From contig CAVTOO010000008.1 of the NCBI GenBank assembly GCA_963736355.1, forward strand, positions 124,001-188,000: a stretch of 64,000 nt of DNA, written 5' to 3'. The translations under genes were made by a program, and so were the position numbers. Position 1 is the stretch's first letter. Every line of letters begins with the position of its first letter. The notes beneath the pieces are model-generated. The model ran no database searches. It saw only the letters and a program-made list of their open reading frames with translations, and was not told the DNA's origin. This document shows, in pieces, positions 28,538-37,693 of the stretch. The DNA comes from CAVTOO01 sp963736355. Lineage in GTDB: Bacteria; Pseudomonadota; Alphaproteobacteria; Rhizobiales; Xanthobacteraceae.

Positions 28538-28571
28538 ACGGGGTGGCGCGCAGGCGCCACCCCGTTTTCGT
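28538..28571 (+). terminator. Rho-independent terminator after the Bug-family gene
   Basis: A perfect 12-bp stem (ACGGGGTGGCGC / GCGCCACCCCGT, 28538-28565) with a GCAG loop is followed by TTTCGTTT. It begins 25 bases after the stop codon. Confidence 0.93.
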
Positions 28572-28610
28572 TTGAGCGCCTCGCAAGCGCTTCGGTGAAC
28601 AGGCCGATGT

Positions 28611-28685
28611 TTAAATCACGCCGGTCAAAGCCAGAATGACGACGAGGCTGAGCGGGACGCCGAGAAGCCAAAGAAGGATGGGCAT
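28611..28685 (-). CDS. 24-residue membrane peptide
   Basis: The short frame encodes 24 residues, starting MPILLWLLGVPLSLVVI and ending in LALTGVI: one hydrophobic helix and almost nothing else. It is likely a real gene because AAGGAG sits 7 bases before the ATG and a good EcfG-type promoter lies about 35-60 bases upstream. Very short single-helix proteins beginning MPILLWLLG are, as I recall, common but unnamed in Rhizobiales. Role unknown; stress-linked membrane peptide is an inference from the promoter. Confidence 0.7.
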   Translation of the reverse strand: MPILLWLLGVPLSLVVILALTGVI

Positions 28686-28718
28686 TTGCAGTCTCCTTTG
28701 AAGTTTTGTTGGAGACCT

Positions 28719-28743
28719 AACGCTCGATTGTCGTGAGCGTTCC
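28719..28743 (-). promoter_or_regulatory. EcfG-type general stress promoter
   Basis: On the minus strand GGAAC (28739-28743) and CGTT (28719-28722) are separated by 16 bases, matching the alphaproteobacterial EcfG consensus GGAAC-N16/17-CGTT. The expected start of transcription is about 25 bases before the ATG of the 24-residue peptide, leaving a short leader with the AAGGAG site. Confidence 0.75.
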
Positions 28744-28795
28744 AGGGAAATTTCACGCACGCGATGGAACAAATCCGTCGCCGGATGAACGCCGC

Positions 28796-30549
28796 TCAGC
28801 GTGATCCCAGATGCTGCCAGTACAGCAGAAACACAATGACCAGCGCCAGGATCAGACTGAGGCCCTTCCAGAACAGCAGCGGATTGCGTTCCAGCAAAGG
28901 CGGCGTGCCGAGATAGCGCTCGTTCGGCGCGCGCAAATCCTCGATGAATTCCGACAGCGCATCCTGCCGCTGAGCGGGGTCGAGATGCACGGCGCGTTTC
29001 AGCACGCCGTCGATCCAGGCCGGAATGTCGCGGTTGTCGTCGAGCGCGGAGGCGTATCTCAGCTTGCGCTGCTGCCGCCGCGTTCGCGCCGCGCGACATC
29101 CGCGCCATAGGGCAGCCGCCCGGTCAGCATCTGATAGGTGATGACGCCGAGCGAGAAGAGGTCGGAGCGCGGCGAGCCGCCTCGCCGAGGAAATATTCCG
29201 GCGCGGTGTATTGCGCGGTGCCGAGGATATCGTCGCGGCTCGGCCGGCGGCGCGGCCTCGACGACGCCGGCGACCCGCGTCGAGCCGAAATCGATGATCT
29301 TCACCGTGCCGGTCGCGTCGATCATGATGTTGTCCGGGCCGCAGGTCCTGATGCAGCATTTCCTTGCGGTGGAAGGCGCGCAGACCCTTGGCGATCTGCT
29401 CGACGATGCCGCGCACCGTTTCCAGATCGGGCTTGGGATTGTCGATCATCCATTGCGTCAGCGTCTGGCCTTCGACGAATTCGGTGACGACGTAGAGGAA
29501 GTTGCGCTTGCGCGATGTGCAGGCAGGGCTTCAGCACATGCGGCGCTGTCGATGCGCCGCGCCACCCATTCTTCCATCATGAAGCGCTGCAGATAGGCCG
29601 GGATCGTCGCGCAGATCGATCGACGGAATTTTCAGCGCGACCAGCGTCGTCGGTGTCGTGTCGACGGCGAGATAGATGTGGCTGCGGCTGCTGAGCCGTG
29701 CAGTTCGCGCACGATGCGATAGCCGTCGAACACCGCGCGCGCCTCCAGCAGCGGCGGCAGCGGCAGTTCGCGACGGCTGTCGCGAACAGCTTCGCTGGCC
29801 TCGCCGTCGCGGCAGCGCGTCGATCGCTGACGATCTGGACGGTGAGATTGTCCGTGCTGCCGTTGCTCGTAGGCCGCTCGACGATGTCTGCGCGCGGCGC
29901 TGTCGAGATCGCGGCGCCGTCGCTGATCGCCTCGGCCATGAAGCGGTCGCTGACATGCTCGTAGACGCCGTCGGTCGTCCAGCACGAAGACGTCGCCCGT
30001 CTCGAGCTGCAGCGCTCTGGTAGTCGATTTCGATCTGCGGATTGACGCCGAGCGCGCGGCCGAGATAGCTCTGCTCGCGACGAGACCACGACGCGATGGT
30101 CGTTGGTCAGCTGCTCGAGCGTGTTGCCGGACGACGCGGTAGATCCGGCTGTCGCCGACATGAAAGATATGCGCCGGTGGTCGACTTGAGGACCATGGCG
30201 CTGAGCGTGCAGACGTAGCCCTTGTCCTTGTCGTAGGCATACTGGCTGCGCCGCGTCTGCGCAGTGCAGCCAGGAATTGGTCGCCGCGATGCACGCGCTG
30301 CGCCGAGGTCTTCACCGACCAGGATTCCGAGGTGCAGTAATAGTCGGTCGAGAAATCCCTTGACCGCCGACTCGCTGGCGATCCGGCTGACCGCTGCTCG
30401 ACTGATGCCGTCGGCCAGCACGATGGCGATGCCCTTGAGGCTCAGCAGCGGCTCGTCCGGGAATCAGCGACGCCGTGAAAATCCTGATTGGTCTCCTTGC
30501 GACCCTCGTCGGAATGCTGCCCGATCGATATTTTCAGTTCGCGCGGCAT
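28796..30549 (-). CDS. Bifunctional PP2C-type phosphatase / serine-threonine protein kinase, many frameshifts
   Basis: Assembled over all frames, the protein starts MPRELKISIGQHSDEGRKET, a PP2C phosphatase start (QDFHG, then VLADGIS, FHVGDSRIYRV, LTNDHRVVVS, LETGDVFVL). A protein kinase domain follows (FDGYRIVRELH, VALKIPSIDL, VTEFVEGQTL, HQDLRPDNIMID, IIDFGSTRVAGV, DLFSLGVITYQMLTGRLPYG). It ends in one membrane helix (GLSLILALVIVFLLYW) and stops at 28796. Proteins of this layout are typical of nitrate/nitrite assimilation clusters, where they follow the transporter gene. The frame breaks at least ten times; I think these are sequence errors because every catalytic motif survives. Confidence 0.8.
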
Positions 30550-31484
30550 GTCCATCGACCAGACGCAGCATGGGCCTCACCCGTGAGAGGCTGAGGCCCA
30601 TCTGCCACCGGAGCTCCTCGCGGAAGCTTGCGCTGATCCGTGCTGAACGAGTCGATGCGGGCGATCAGCTGCGCGACGGCGCGCTTCGGCGCGGTCCTGA
30701 CGTGCGTGGCGTACAGCGTCAGGCCGGTGAAGGCGAGGCCGCCGACGAGGTTGCCGACCACGGTCGGGATCTCGTTCCAGATCAGGTAGTCCATGATCGG
30801 TGAACTGGCCGCCCAGCAGCAGGCCCGACGGGAACAGGAACATGTTCACGATCGAGTGCTCGAAGGTCATGTAGAAGAACAGCATGATCGGCATCCACAT
30901 CGCGATCACCTTGCCGCTGACCGTGGTCGAGATCATCGCGCCGACGACGCCGGCCGACACCATCCAGTTGCAGAGCATGCCGCGGATGAACAGCGTCAGC
31001 ATGCCGCCGACGCCGTGCGCGGCGTAGCCGACGGTGCGGCTCTCGCCGATCGTGCCGATGACCTGTGCCGACCTTGTCGGGCGGCGAGGTGAAGCCGAAG
31101 GTGAAGACGATCGCCATCATCACGGCGACGGTGAAGGCGCCGGCGAAATTGCCGACGAAGACCAGGCCCCAGTTGCGCAGCACGCCGCCGAGCGTCACGC
31201 CCGGGCGCTTGTCGATCAGCGCCAGCGGCGCCAGCACGAACACGCCGGTCAGAAGGTCGAAGCCGAACAGATAGAGCATGCAGAAGCCGACCGGAAACAG
31301 CACGCGCGCCGACGAGCGGCTGGCCGGTCTGGACGTTGATGGTGACGGCGAAGGCCGCGGCGAGCGCCAGGATGGCGCCGGCCATATAGGCGCGGATCAT
31401 GGTGTCGCGGGTCGACATGAAGATCTTGGATTCGCCGGCATCGACCATCTTGGTGACGAATTCCGAAGGCGCGAGATAGGCCAT
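30534..31484 (-). CDS. Formate/nitrite transporter (FNT) family channel, many frameshifts
   Basis: The first frame reads MAYLAPSEFVTKMVDAGESK, then STRDTMIRAYMAGAILALAA; later frames give GVTLGGVLRNWGLVFVGNFAGA, FTFGFTSPPDKVG, LTLFIRGMLCNWMVSAGVV and FEHSIVNMFLFPSGLL. This is the six-helix FocA/NirC-type fold that carries nitrite or formate. Its place between nirD and the phosphatase-kinase makes nitrite the likely substrate. AGGAG is 8 bases before the ATG at 31484. At least five frameshifts. The C-terminal end is uncertain: the last frame stops at 30534, overlapping the next gene by 16 bases. Confidence 0.8.
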
Positions 31485-31534
31485 TGCAATGTCTCCTGTT
31501 GAGTGTTGACGTCGATCGGAGATTGGGAGAACGG

Positions 31535-31901
31535 TCACGGTGCGGCGGCGACGCTCGTGTCGAGCTCGATCCGCGGCCATTGCCGGGACGATCATGCACC
31601 GAGGAACAGGCGTGTCGTCGCGCCTGACCCTTGTCGCGCGCCGTCGTCGGCCCTGGGCCGTGCCGGTCGAGAGCGAGATCACCCAGTTGTGCAGCGGACA
31701 GGTCACCGTTGCGCCGTGGACGATGCCGTCGCTCAAGCGGGCCGCCCTTGTGCGGGCAGCTGTTCTCGAGCGCGAAGACCTCGTCGCTCGCCGGTGCGGA
31801 ACACGCGATGCTCCCGGCGCGGCGTGCGCACGCTGCGCGCGCCGCGACGCGGAATGTCGTTGAGCGGGCCGATTTCGATCCAGAAGGTTCTGTTGCTTCA
31901 T
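31535..31901 (-). CDS. nirD: Nitrite reductase (NADH) small subunit, frameshifted
   Basis: This is a Rieske-like subunit of about 120 residues. The cluster-binding second half LSDGIVHGATVTCPLHNWVI is intact (Cys-x-x-His), and the first pair falls in a broken stretch (VFALENSCPHKGG on correction). It starts at 31901 and ends at 31535 with a VAAAP tail. NirD partners NirB to reduce nitrite to ammonium with NADH. The start lies 8 bases before the nirB stop, so the two genes overlap slightly. Three or more indels. Confidence 0.83.
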
Positions 31902-31908
31902 CGGGCGC

Positions 31909-34429
31909 TCATTCTGCGGCCTGCGGTGCAGTGCGAATTCGAGCGCGGAGAGCGGCGTGAACTCATGCGCGTCCTTGCCTCGACGCGTTCCTCCCAGGGA
32001 TCGATCTGCGCGGAGCTGCTGCGAGATCGACGAAGCGCTCGTAGCAGCGCGCGGCGCGCCTGTCGTGGTCGTCGAAGATCGCGGCGCGGATCGACTCCAG
32101 CGCCGACGCGTTCTCGACCCATTTGTAGATGCGTTCGAGATAGCGTCGCCTGCTCGCGATAGAGCTGGGTGATCGCGGCGACGATGATCTCGATGCGCCT
32201 CGTCCTCGGTGTCGACGTGGCCGAGCAGCTCGGTGCCCTTGATGTCGAGGCCGGCGGCGCCGGCGAAGTGGATGTCGTAGCCGACTGTCGACGCAGATGA
32301 CGCCGATGTCCTTGCACGGTCGCCTCGGCGCAGTTGCGCGGACAGCCGGAGACCGCCATCTTCACCTTGGCCGGCGTCCACGAGCCCCACATGAATTTCT
32401 CGAGCTTGACGCCGAGGCCGGTCGAATCCTGGGTGCCGAAGCGGCACCAGTCGCGTGCCGACGCAGGTCTTCACGGTGCGCAGGCCCTTGGCATAGGCGT
32501 GTCCCGAGACCATGCCGGCGGCGTTGAGATCGGCCCAGACGGCGGGCAGGTCTTCCTTCTTGACGCCGAGCAGATCGATGCGCTGGCCGCCGGTGACCTT
32601 GACGGTCGGGAATGTCGAACTTGTCGGCGACGTCGGCGATGGCGCGCAGCTCGTCGGGCGTGGTCATGCCGCCCCACATGCGCGGCACCACCGAGAAGGT
32701 GCCGTCCTTCTGGATGTTGGCGTGGACGCGCTCGTTGATGAAGCGCGACTGGTCGTCGTCCTCGTATTCGCCGGGCCAGTCGCGCGATCAGGTAGTAGTT
32801 GAGCGCCGGCCGGCACTTGGCGCAGCCGCAGGAGGTCTTCCAGTCCAGCTCCTGCATCACGGCGGGAATGGACTTGAGCTCCTTGGCGACGATCAGCCGG
32901 CGCACTTCGTCATGGCCGAGATCGGTGCATTTGCACATCGGCTGGACGGCGGCGGCGGTTGTAGCCGTCGCCGAGCGTCGCCATGCAGCAGCTTCTCGAC
33001 CAGGCCGGTGCAGGAGCCGCAGGAGGCCGAGGCCTTGGTGTGGGCGCGCACGTCGTCGAGGGTGGTCAGGCCCTTGCCGGTGATCGCGCCGATGATCGTC
33101 GCCCTTGCAGACGCCGTTGCAGCCGCAGATTTCGGCGTCGTCCGGCAGGGCGGCAACGGCGGCCAGCAGGGTCCAGCGCGGCGCCGCCCTGAAAGGCCTG
33201 GCCGAAGATCAGCGTGTCGCGCATCGTCGGACATCGGCGTCCGCTTCCTGAGCAGGTCGAAGATACCAGGCGCCGTCGGCGGTATCGCCGTAGAGCACGG
33301 CGCCGATGATGCGGTCGTCCTTCAGGACGAGCGCGCTTGTAGACGCCGCGCGACGGCGTCGCGCAGCACGATTTCCTCGCGGTCCGTCGCCTTCGGCGAA
33401 ATCGCCGGCCGAGAAGAGGTCGACGCCGGTGACCTTGAGCTTGGTCGGCGGTCTCGGACGGCGCGAAAGCCGCCGCATCGTCGCCGGCGAGTGTCGCGCG
33501 CCAGCGACCTTGGCCATCTCGTAGAGCGGCGCGACGAGGCCATAGACGCTGGCCGCGATGCTCGACGCATTCGCCGAGCGCGAAGATGTCGGGATCGGAG
33601 GTGCGCATGCGGTCGTCGACGACGATGCCGCGATTGACCTCGAGGCCCGGCGTCCTTGGCGAGCGCCGCGTTCGGGCGGATGCCGACGGCCATGACCACG
33701 AGATCGGCGTGCAGCATGCGGCCGTCGTCGAGCTCGACGCCCTCGACCTGGCCGTCGCCGAGGATGGCCTTGGTCTTGGCCTTGGTGAGGATCTCGATGC
33801 CGCGCTCCTCGAGTGCGCGTTCTTCAGCAGGTAGCCGGCGGCGGGATCGAGCTGGCGCTCCATCAGGTCGGCATCAGATGCAGGACGGTGACGTCCATGC
33901 CGCGCAGGGCGAGGCCGGCCGCCGCTTCGAGGCCCGAGCAGGCCGCCGCCGATGACCACCGCTCGGCGCGCCGGCTTGCGGCGGCCGCGAGCATGCGCGT
34001 TGACGTCGTCGAGATCGCGGAAGGTGAGGACGCCGGGCAGGTCGCGGCCCGGCACCGGAATGATGAACGGGCGCCGAGCCGGTGGCGATCACCAGCTTGT
34101 CGTAGGCGGTGACCTCGCCGGATTGGCGCGCACCGTGCGCGGCGCTCGCGGTCGATCGCGACGACCGTCTCGCCGCTCGTGCAGCGTGATGCCGTTGTCG
34201 GCGTACCAGGCGTCGTCATGGATGACGATGTCCTCATAGGACTTCTCGCCGGACAGCACCGGCGAGAGCATGATGCGGTTGTAGTTGACGCGCGGCTCGG
34301 CGTCGAAGATGGTGACGTCGTAGCGGTCGGGCTTGCGGCTTCGAACAGATGCTCGAGCATGCGCCCGGGGGCCATGCCGTTGCCGATGATGACGAGTTTG
34401 CGTCGCGCCGGTGTCGCAATCTGCACCAT
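31909..34429 (-). CDS. nirB: Nitrite reductase (NADH) large subunit, many frameshifts
   Basis: The start is MVQIATPARRKLVIIGNGMA at 34429. Across frames it shows an FAD/NAD pyridine-nucleotide oxidoreductase part (YNRIMLSPVLSGEKSYEDI, DKLVIATGSAP, VVIGGGLLGLEAAAGLALRG, HADLVVMAVGIRPN), a BFD-like [2Fe-2S] part (EICGCNGVCKGTIIGAI, SCGSCTGLVEKLL), and a sirohaem/[4Fe-4S] part (TGGQRIDLLGV, TCVGT, VSGCPRNCAEATVKDIGV, AAGLDIKGTELLGHVDTEDE). It assimilates nitrite to ammonium. Both insertions and deletions occur, about one per 50-100 bases, yet motifs stay intact; I interpret this as sequencing error. The operon continues with nirD, the FNT channel and the phosphatase-kinase. Confidence 0.88.
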
Positions 34430-34590
34430 ATCCCCCGAACCTTTTGTTCAACGGACCGCGCAGATGCAGGCGCGCGGGGCCCCGTCGCGCGCGATTGCGC
34501 GCAACAGCCCGCGCGTCTGCTGGCGCAGCCGCGTCGTCTTTTGCCAATGATGTTTTGGGAAACCCTGCGTTGGGTTATGTCATCGACTGG

Positions 34591-34685
34591 TTTGAAATCA
34601 CAGCAACCGATGACCGATCCGCAGCGGCATACTACAGATGTGCATCTATTAATCAATTTGGGTTGCTGCTTAAAATCACAGCAGA
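34591..34685. promoter_or_regulatory. Direct repeats upstream of nirB
   Basis: Two similar 16-base motifs, TTTGAAATCACAGCAA (34591-34606) and CTTAAAATCACAGCAG (34670-34685), lie 79 bases apart in the AT-richer region between nirB and the divergent hydrolase gene. They share AAATCACAGCA. A protein-binding or leader role for the nir operon is possible; I do not recognise a known regulator site. Confidence 0.4.
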
Positions 34686-34706
34686 AAATCGCCGTGTAAT
34701 TGTGCA

Positions 34707-34727
34707 ATTGCTTATGAGATAAGCAAT
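34707..34727. promoter_or_regulatory. Perfect dyad between nirB and the hydrolase gene
   Basis: ATTGCTTAT-GAG-ATAAGCAAT is a perfect 9-bp inverted repeat with a 3-base centre, 34 bases before the hydrolase start. The size and symmetry fit an operator for a dimeric regulator, for either divergent gene. There is no T-run, so a terminator is unlikely. Confidence 0.5.
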
Positions 34728-34760
34728 GACGTGGCAGGTACTGGTCAACGGGGCGAGCGC

Positions 34761-36346
34761 ATGAATCGCAAAGTTTTCCGGGTCGTCAAATACGCATCGG
34801 CGGGTCTGCTGATCGCGCTGGCTGTTTTCCTCGGGCTACGGGTTGTCCTCAGCCTGCGGGGCCCTTCGCTCTCGACCTGGCACACTTATGTGCCGCGCGA
34901 GATGACATCGGCGCAGATGCAGGATGCGGACTGGGGCCGTTACCTCGCCGAGGAGGCCCGCATCTTCCAGAGCGTTCGCACCGAAGTCTCACAGCGATTG
35001 GCGCCGGACCAGCGCGTCGCCTCAAACCGGTATTTCGCGGGCAGCCCGCTTTATCCGGGACGTTTCGCCCAGGACTTCAATCGCTCCTACGTGCTTGAGC
35101 CCGCGGGAACGCCGCGAGGCGCCGCGCTGCTTCTCCACGGGTTGACCGACGCGCCCTACAGCCTCCGCCATCTGGCGCGCTCTACCGGGATCACGGCTTC
35201 GTCGCGGTGGTCATGCGTATGCCCGGTCACGGCACCGTGCCGGCTGCCCTGACCAAGGCGGCATGGGAGGACTGGATGGCCGCGACGCGCCTCGGCGTGC
35301 GCGAGGCCGTCGCCCGGGCCGGCGCCGCTGCCGCTCCACATCGTCGGCTACTCCAATGGCGGTGCGCTCGCGGTCAAATACGCGCTCGATGCGCTTGACG
35401 ATCGAGGCTAGCGCAGCCGGATCGGCTCGTTCTGCTGTCGCCGATGATCGGCGTCACGCGCTTTGCCCGTTTCGCCGGGCTGGCCGGATTGCCGGCGATC
35501 CTTCCGGCCTTTGCCCAGTCCGCGTGGCTCGGCATCGTGCCGGAGTTCAATCCCTTCAAGTACAACTCCTTTCCGGTCAACGGCGCGCGGCAATCCTATC
35601 GGCTGTCGCGGGCATTGCAGGAGCAGGTCCTGCAATATGCCGGCAGCGGCGCGATCGGTCGCATGCCGCCGATTCTTACATTCCAGTCGGTCGTCGATTT
35701 CACCGTCAGCACGCCGGCGCTGGTGTCGTCGCTCTACGACCGTCTTCCCGCCAACGGCAGCGAACTGGTGCTGTTCGACGTCAACCGCGCCGTCAAGTTC
35801 GAATCGCTGATGCGCAAGTCCGCCAGGGTGGAGATCGAACGCCTCATGCCTGCGGGCATCCGGCGCTATCGCGTCGCCGTCGTCGGCAACGCCAGCGAAC
35901 AGACCAGCGAGGCCGTGGCGCGCACGACCGAGGCCGGTACGGTCGAGCAGGCAACGGTTCCGCTCGCCATCTCCTATCCGCGCGACATCTACTCGCTGTC
36001 GCATATTGCGGTCCCGTTTCCGGCCAACAATTCGCTTTATGGGTTTGCGCCGGAGACGACGGAGTTCGGCGCGAACCTTGGCGCGGTGGCGCCTCGCGGA
36101 GAACGCAACGTCCTGATCACGGATCTCGATTTCCTGCTGCGCCTGTCGGCGAACCCGTTCTTTCCGTACATGTCGGAGCGGATCGCGCAGGGGATCGGCC
36201 AGCCTGTGTCGCGGAGGGCGGCTGCAACGGCCACGGCCGTGCAGGTCGGCGGGCCATCGCCCTGGCAGCGGTTTCTGGATTTCGCCGCGGCGCTGTTTGC
36301 AACTCCGTCGCGGGAACTCGACGAGCAATCGACGCTGCCGCCTTGA
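34761..36346 (+). CDS. Membrane-anchored alpha/beta hydrolase (lipase-like), three frameshifts
   Basis: This protein of about 525 residues begins MNRKVFRVVKYASAGLLIAL, a single N-terminal membrane anchor. The hydrolase core has the oxyanion motif LLLHGLTDAPYSL, MPGHGTVP and the nucleophile elbow VGYSNGGALAVKYAL. Frameshifts near 35,179, 35,325 and 35,405 break the core; the remaining 310 residues are in one frame from RLVLLSPMIGVTRF to the stop at 36346. The long C-terminal region includes NPFKYNSFPVNGARQSYRL. It is a serine esterase or lipase of unknown substrate. Confidence 0.75.
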
Positions 36347-36389
36347 TGCTGTCCGGAATTTGCCGCGGCCGAGGGCAAGCTGCGCCCGC

Positions 36390-36794
36390 TCACACTGGCG
36401 GCTTGAAGCGCCCGTCGATGGCCGACCAGCCGGCATCGACCATGATCGTCGTGCCGGTCATGTAGGACGAGGCTTGGCTGGCGAGGAAGATCGCAGGCCC
36501 CACCATCTCGGTCGTGTCGGCCCAGCGCGCGAGCGCGCCGCGATTGGCCAGCCGCATTCCATTCGGGATTGTCGCGGATCGGCTTGTTGAGCGGCGTGGC
36601 CACGATCGACGGCGCAAACGCATTGACGCGAATGTTATACTCGGTGAGATCGGCGGCGAGCCCGCGTGTCATCTGCGTGATCGCGGCCTTGGTCGCGCCA
36701 TAGACGGTCTGCCCGGCCTCGACATTGAAGGCGCGGATCGACGACATCAGGATCATGACGCCGGAGCGCTGCGCGATCATCTGGTTGCCGACGG
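36390..36794 (-). pseudogene. 3' half of a short-chain dehydrogenase/reductase gene
   Basis: The visible part begins about NQMIAQRSGVMILMSSIRAF and carries the SDR catalytic Ser (MSS) and YGATKAA (Tyr-x3-Lys) motifs, then LAADLTEYNIRVNAFAPSIV and the C-terminal tail MVDAGWSAIDGRFKPPV. The N-terminal Rossmann part with the NAD-binding TGxxxGxG motif is absent: it is replaced by the front of the kdgD gene at about 36,795. A separate frameshift lies near 36,556. Either a real deletion or an assembly misjoin made this remnant. Confidence 0.75.
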
Positions 36795-37387
36795 AATTCC
36801 GCCGTCGGCAGCCCGCCGAAATAGCCGACGCGGTCGCCTAATCTGGCGCGGATGCCGATGACGAGTTCGAGATCGCCGGTGCCGTCCTTGACGCCGATGA
36901 AATTCTGGCAGCGTTCGGCGAGTTGCGACAGGGCATCGCCGTCGAGGCGGAATGTGCCGCGATTGTAGATGATGACGCCGATACCGACCGCGTCGCAGAT
37001 CGCCTGCGCATAGGCGAGCATGCCCTCGGTGCAGGCTTCCGTCAGATAATGCGGGAACAGGAGAAGCCCGGCCGCGCCCGCCTTCTCGACTTCGCGCGCC
37101 TGCTCAATCGCATTGGCGAGGATTCCGCCGGCACTGCCGATGATTGGAAACTTGCCTTCCGTCGCCGCAACCGCCGCGCGCGTCACATCGCGATGTTCGT
37201 TGGCAGTGAGCGAGAAGAACTCGCCGGTGCCGCCGGCGGCGAACAGGGCGGCCGGCGAAAAGCCGCCCATCCAGGCGACGCGTGCGCGATAGGGGGCCTC
37301 GGCGAATCCGCCTCTGTCGTCGAAGTCCGTCACCGGAAACGACAAAAGTCCTGAAGCCAGCGTCGCCTTGAGCTCATCGAAATGCAT
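36795..37387 (-). pseudogene. kdgD: 5-dehydro-4-deoxyglucarate dehydratase, 3' end missing
   Basis: The first 198 residues of a DHDPS-family dehydratase are present, starting MHFDELKATLASGLLSFPVT. The Schiff-base Lys (FIGVKDGTGD) and catalytic Tyr (VIIYNRG) are seen, as is the loop FAAGGTGEFFSLT. The enzyme turns 5-dehydro-4-deoxy-D-glucarate into 2-oxoglutarate semialdehyde in sugar-acid catabolism. The family is about 300 residues; here the chain stops at GGLPTAEF and runs into the SDR gene. The divergent FadR-type regulator and its operators lie just upstream. Confidence 0.8.
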
Positions 37388-37427
37388 GGGGCAGCCTCGC
37401 TCGATGAGGCTGCCTAACACGCGTTAA

Positions 37428-37440
37428 GTTGTCTGACAAC
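37428..37440. promoter_or_regulatory. Operator-like dyad 1 for the FadR-type regulator
   Basis: GTTGTC-T-GACAAC is a perfect 6-bp inverted repeat, matching the FadR/GntR-type operator pattern TTGTCnGACAA. It is 41 bases upstream of the kdgD start, placing it over or next to the leftward promoter. Confidence 0.7.
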
Positions 37441-37574
37441 TAGGACAAAAGATCGAGAAGCGGATGCAATAAGAATCGCAGAATGCCATCAAATACGGGG
37501 CAATCGTCTGATATTTATATGCATTCGACTTTTCGACGGCGTCTCACGGCTACGAGATGTCCGTCAACTGCTCT

Positions 37575-37586
37575 GACAAATTTGTC
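37575..37586. promoter_or_regulatory. Operator-like dyad 2
   Basis: GACAAATTTGTC is a perfect 12-base palindrome flanked by TCT and TGA, sharing the TTGTC/GACAA halves of dyads 1 and 3. It lies between the two divergent starts, about 108 bases before the regulator gene. Confidence 0.6.
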
Positions 37587-37610
37587 TGATGTCTTGACGA
37601 AGACGGCCTA

Positions 37611-37622
37611 GTTGTCAGACAT
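37611..37622. promoter_or_regulatory. Operator-like dyad 3
   Basis: GTTGTC-A-GACAT repeats the half-sites of dyad 1 with one mismatch. It is 72 bases before the regulator start and could allow autorepression. Confidence 0.6.
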
Positions 37623-37693
37623 AAGGTGCGTCGTCCGAGAGGGCGGCGCTGGTCGCGTCCACCCCCTGCGACCCAAAGGAAATAGCTTTCGCC

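Noticed and set aside
28796..34429. Genuine decay of the nitrite operon into pseudogenes or programmed frameshifting
   Set aside because: Too many compensating insertions and deletions with conserved protein sequence and no internal stops in the corrected frame; no slippery-site pattern.
34430..34560. Sigma-54 promoter (TGGCA...) upstream of nirB
   Set aside because: A TGGCA is present near 34,550 but the GC element is not at the required spacing.
36390..37420. A novel bifunctional dehydratase-dehydrogenase enzyme
   Set aside because: Each half lacks essential parts (kdgD C-terminus, SDR cofactor-binding motif), and the join lies in an inverted repeat. A deletion or misassembly is simpler.
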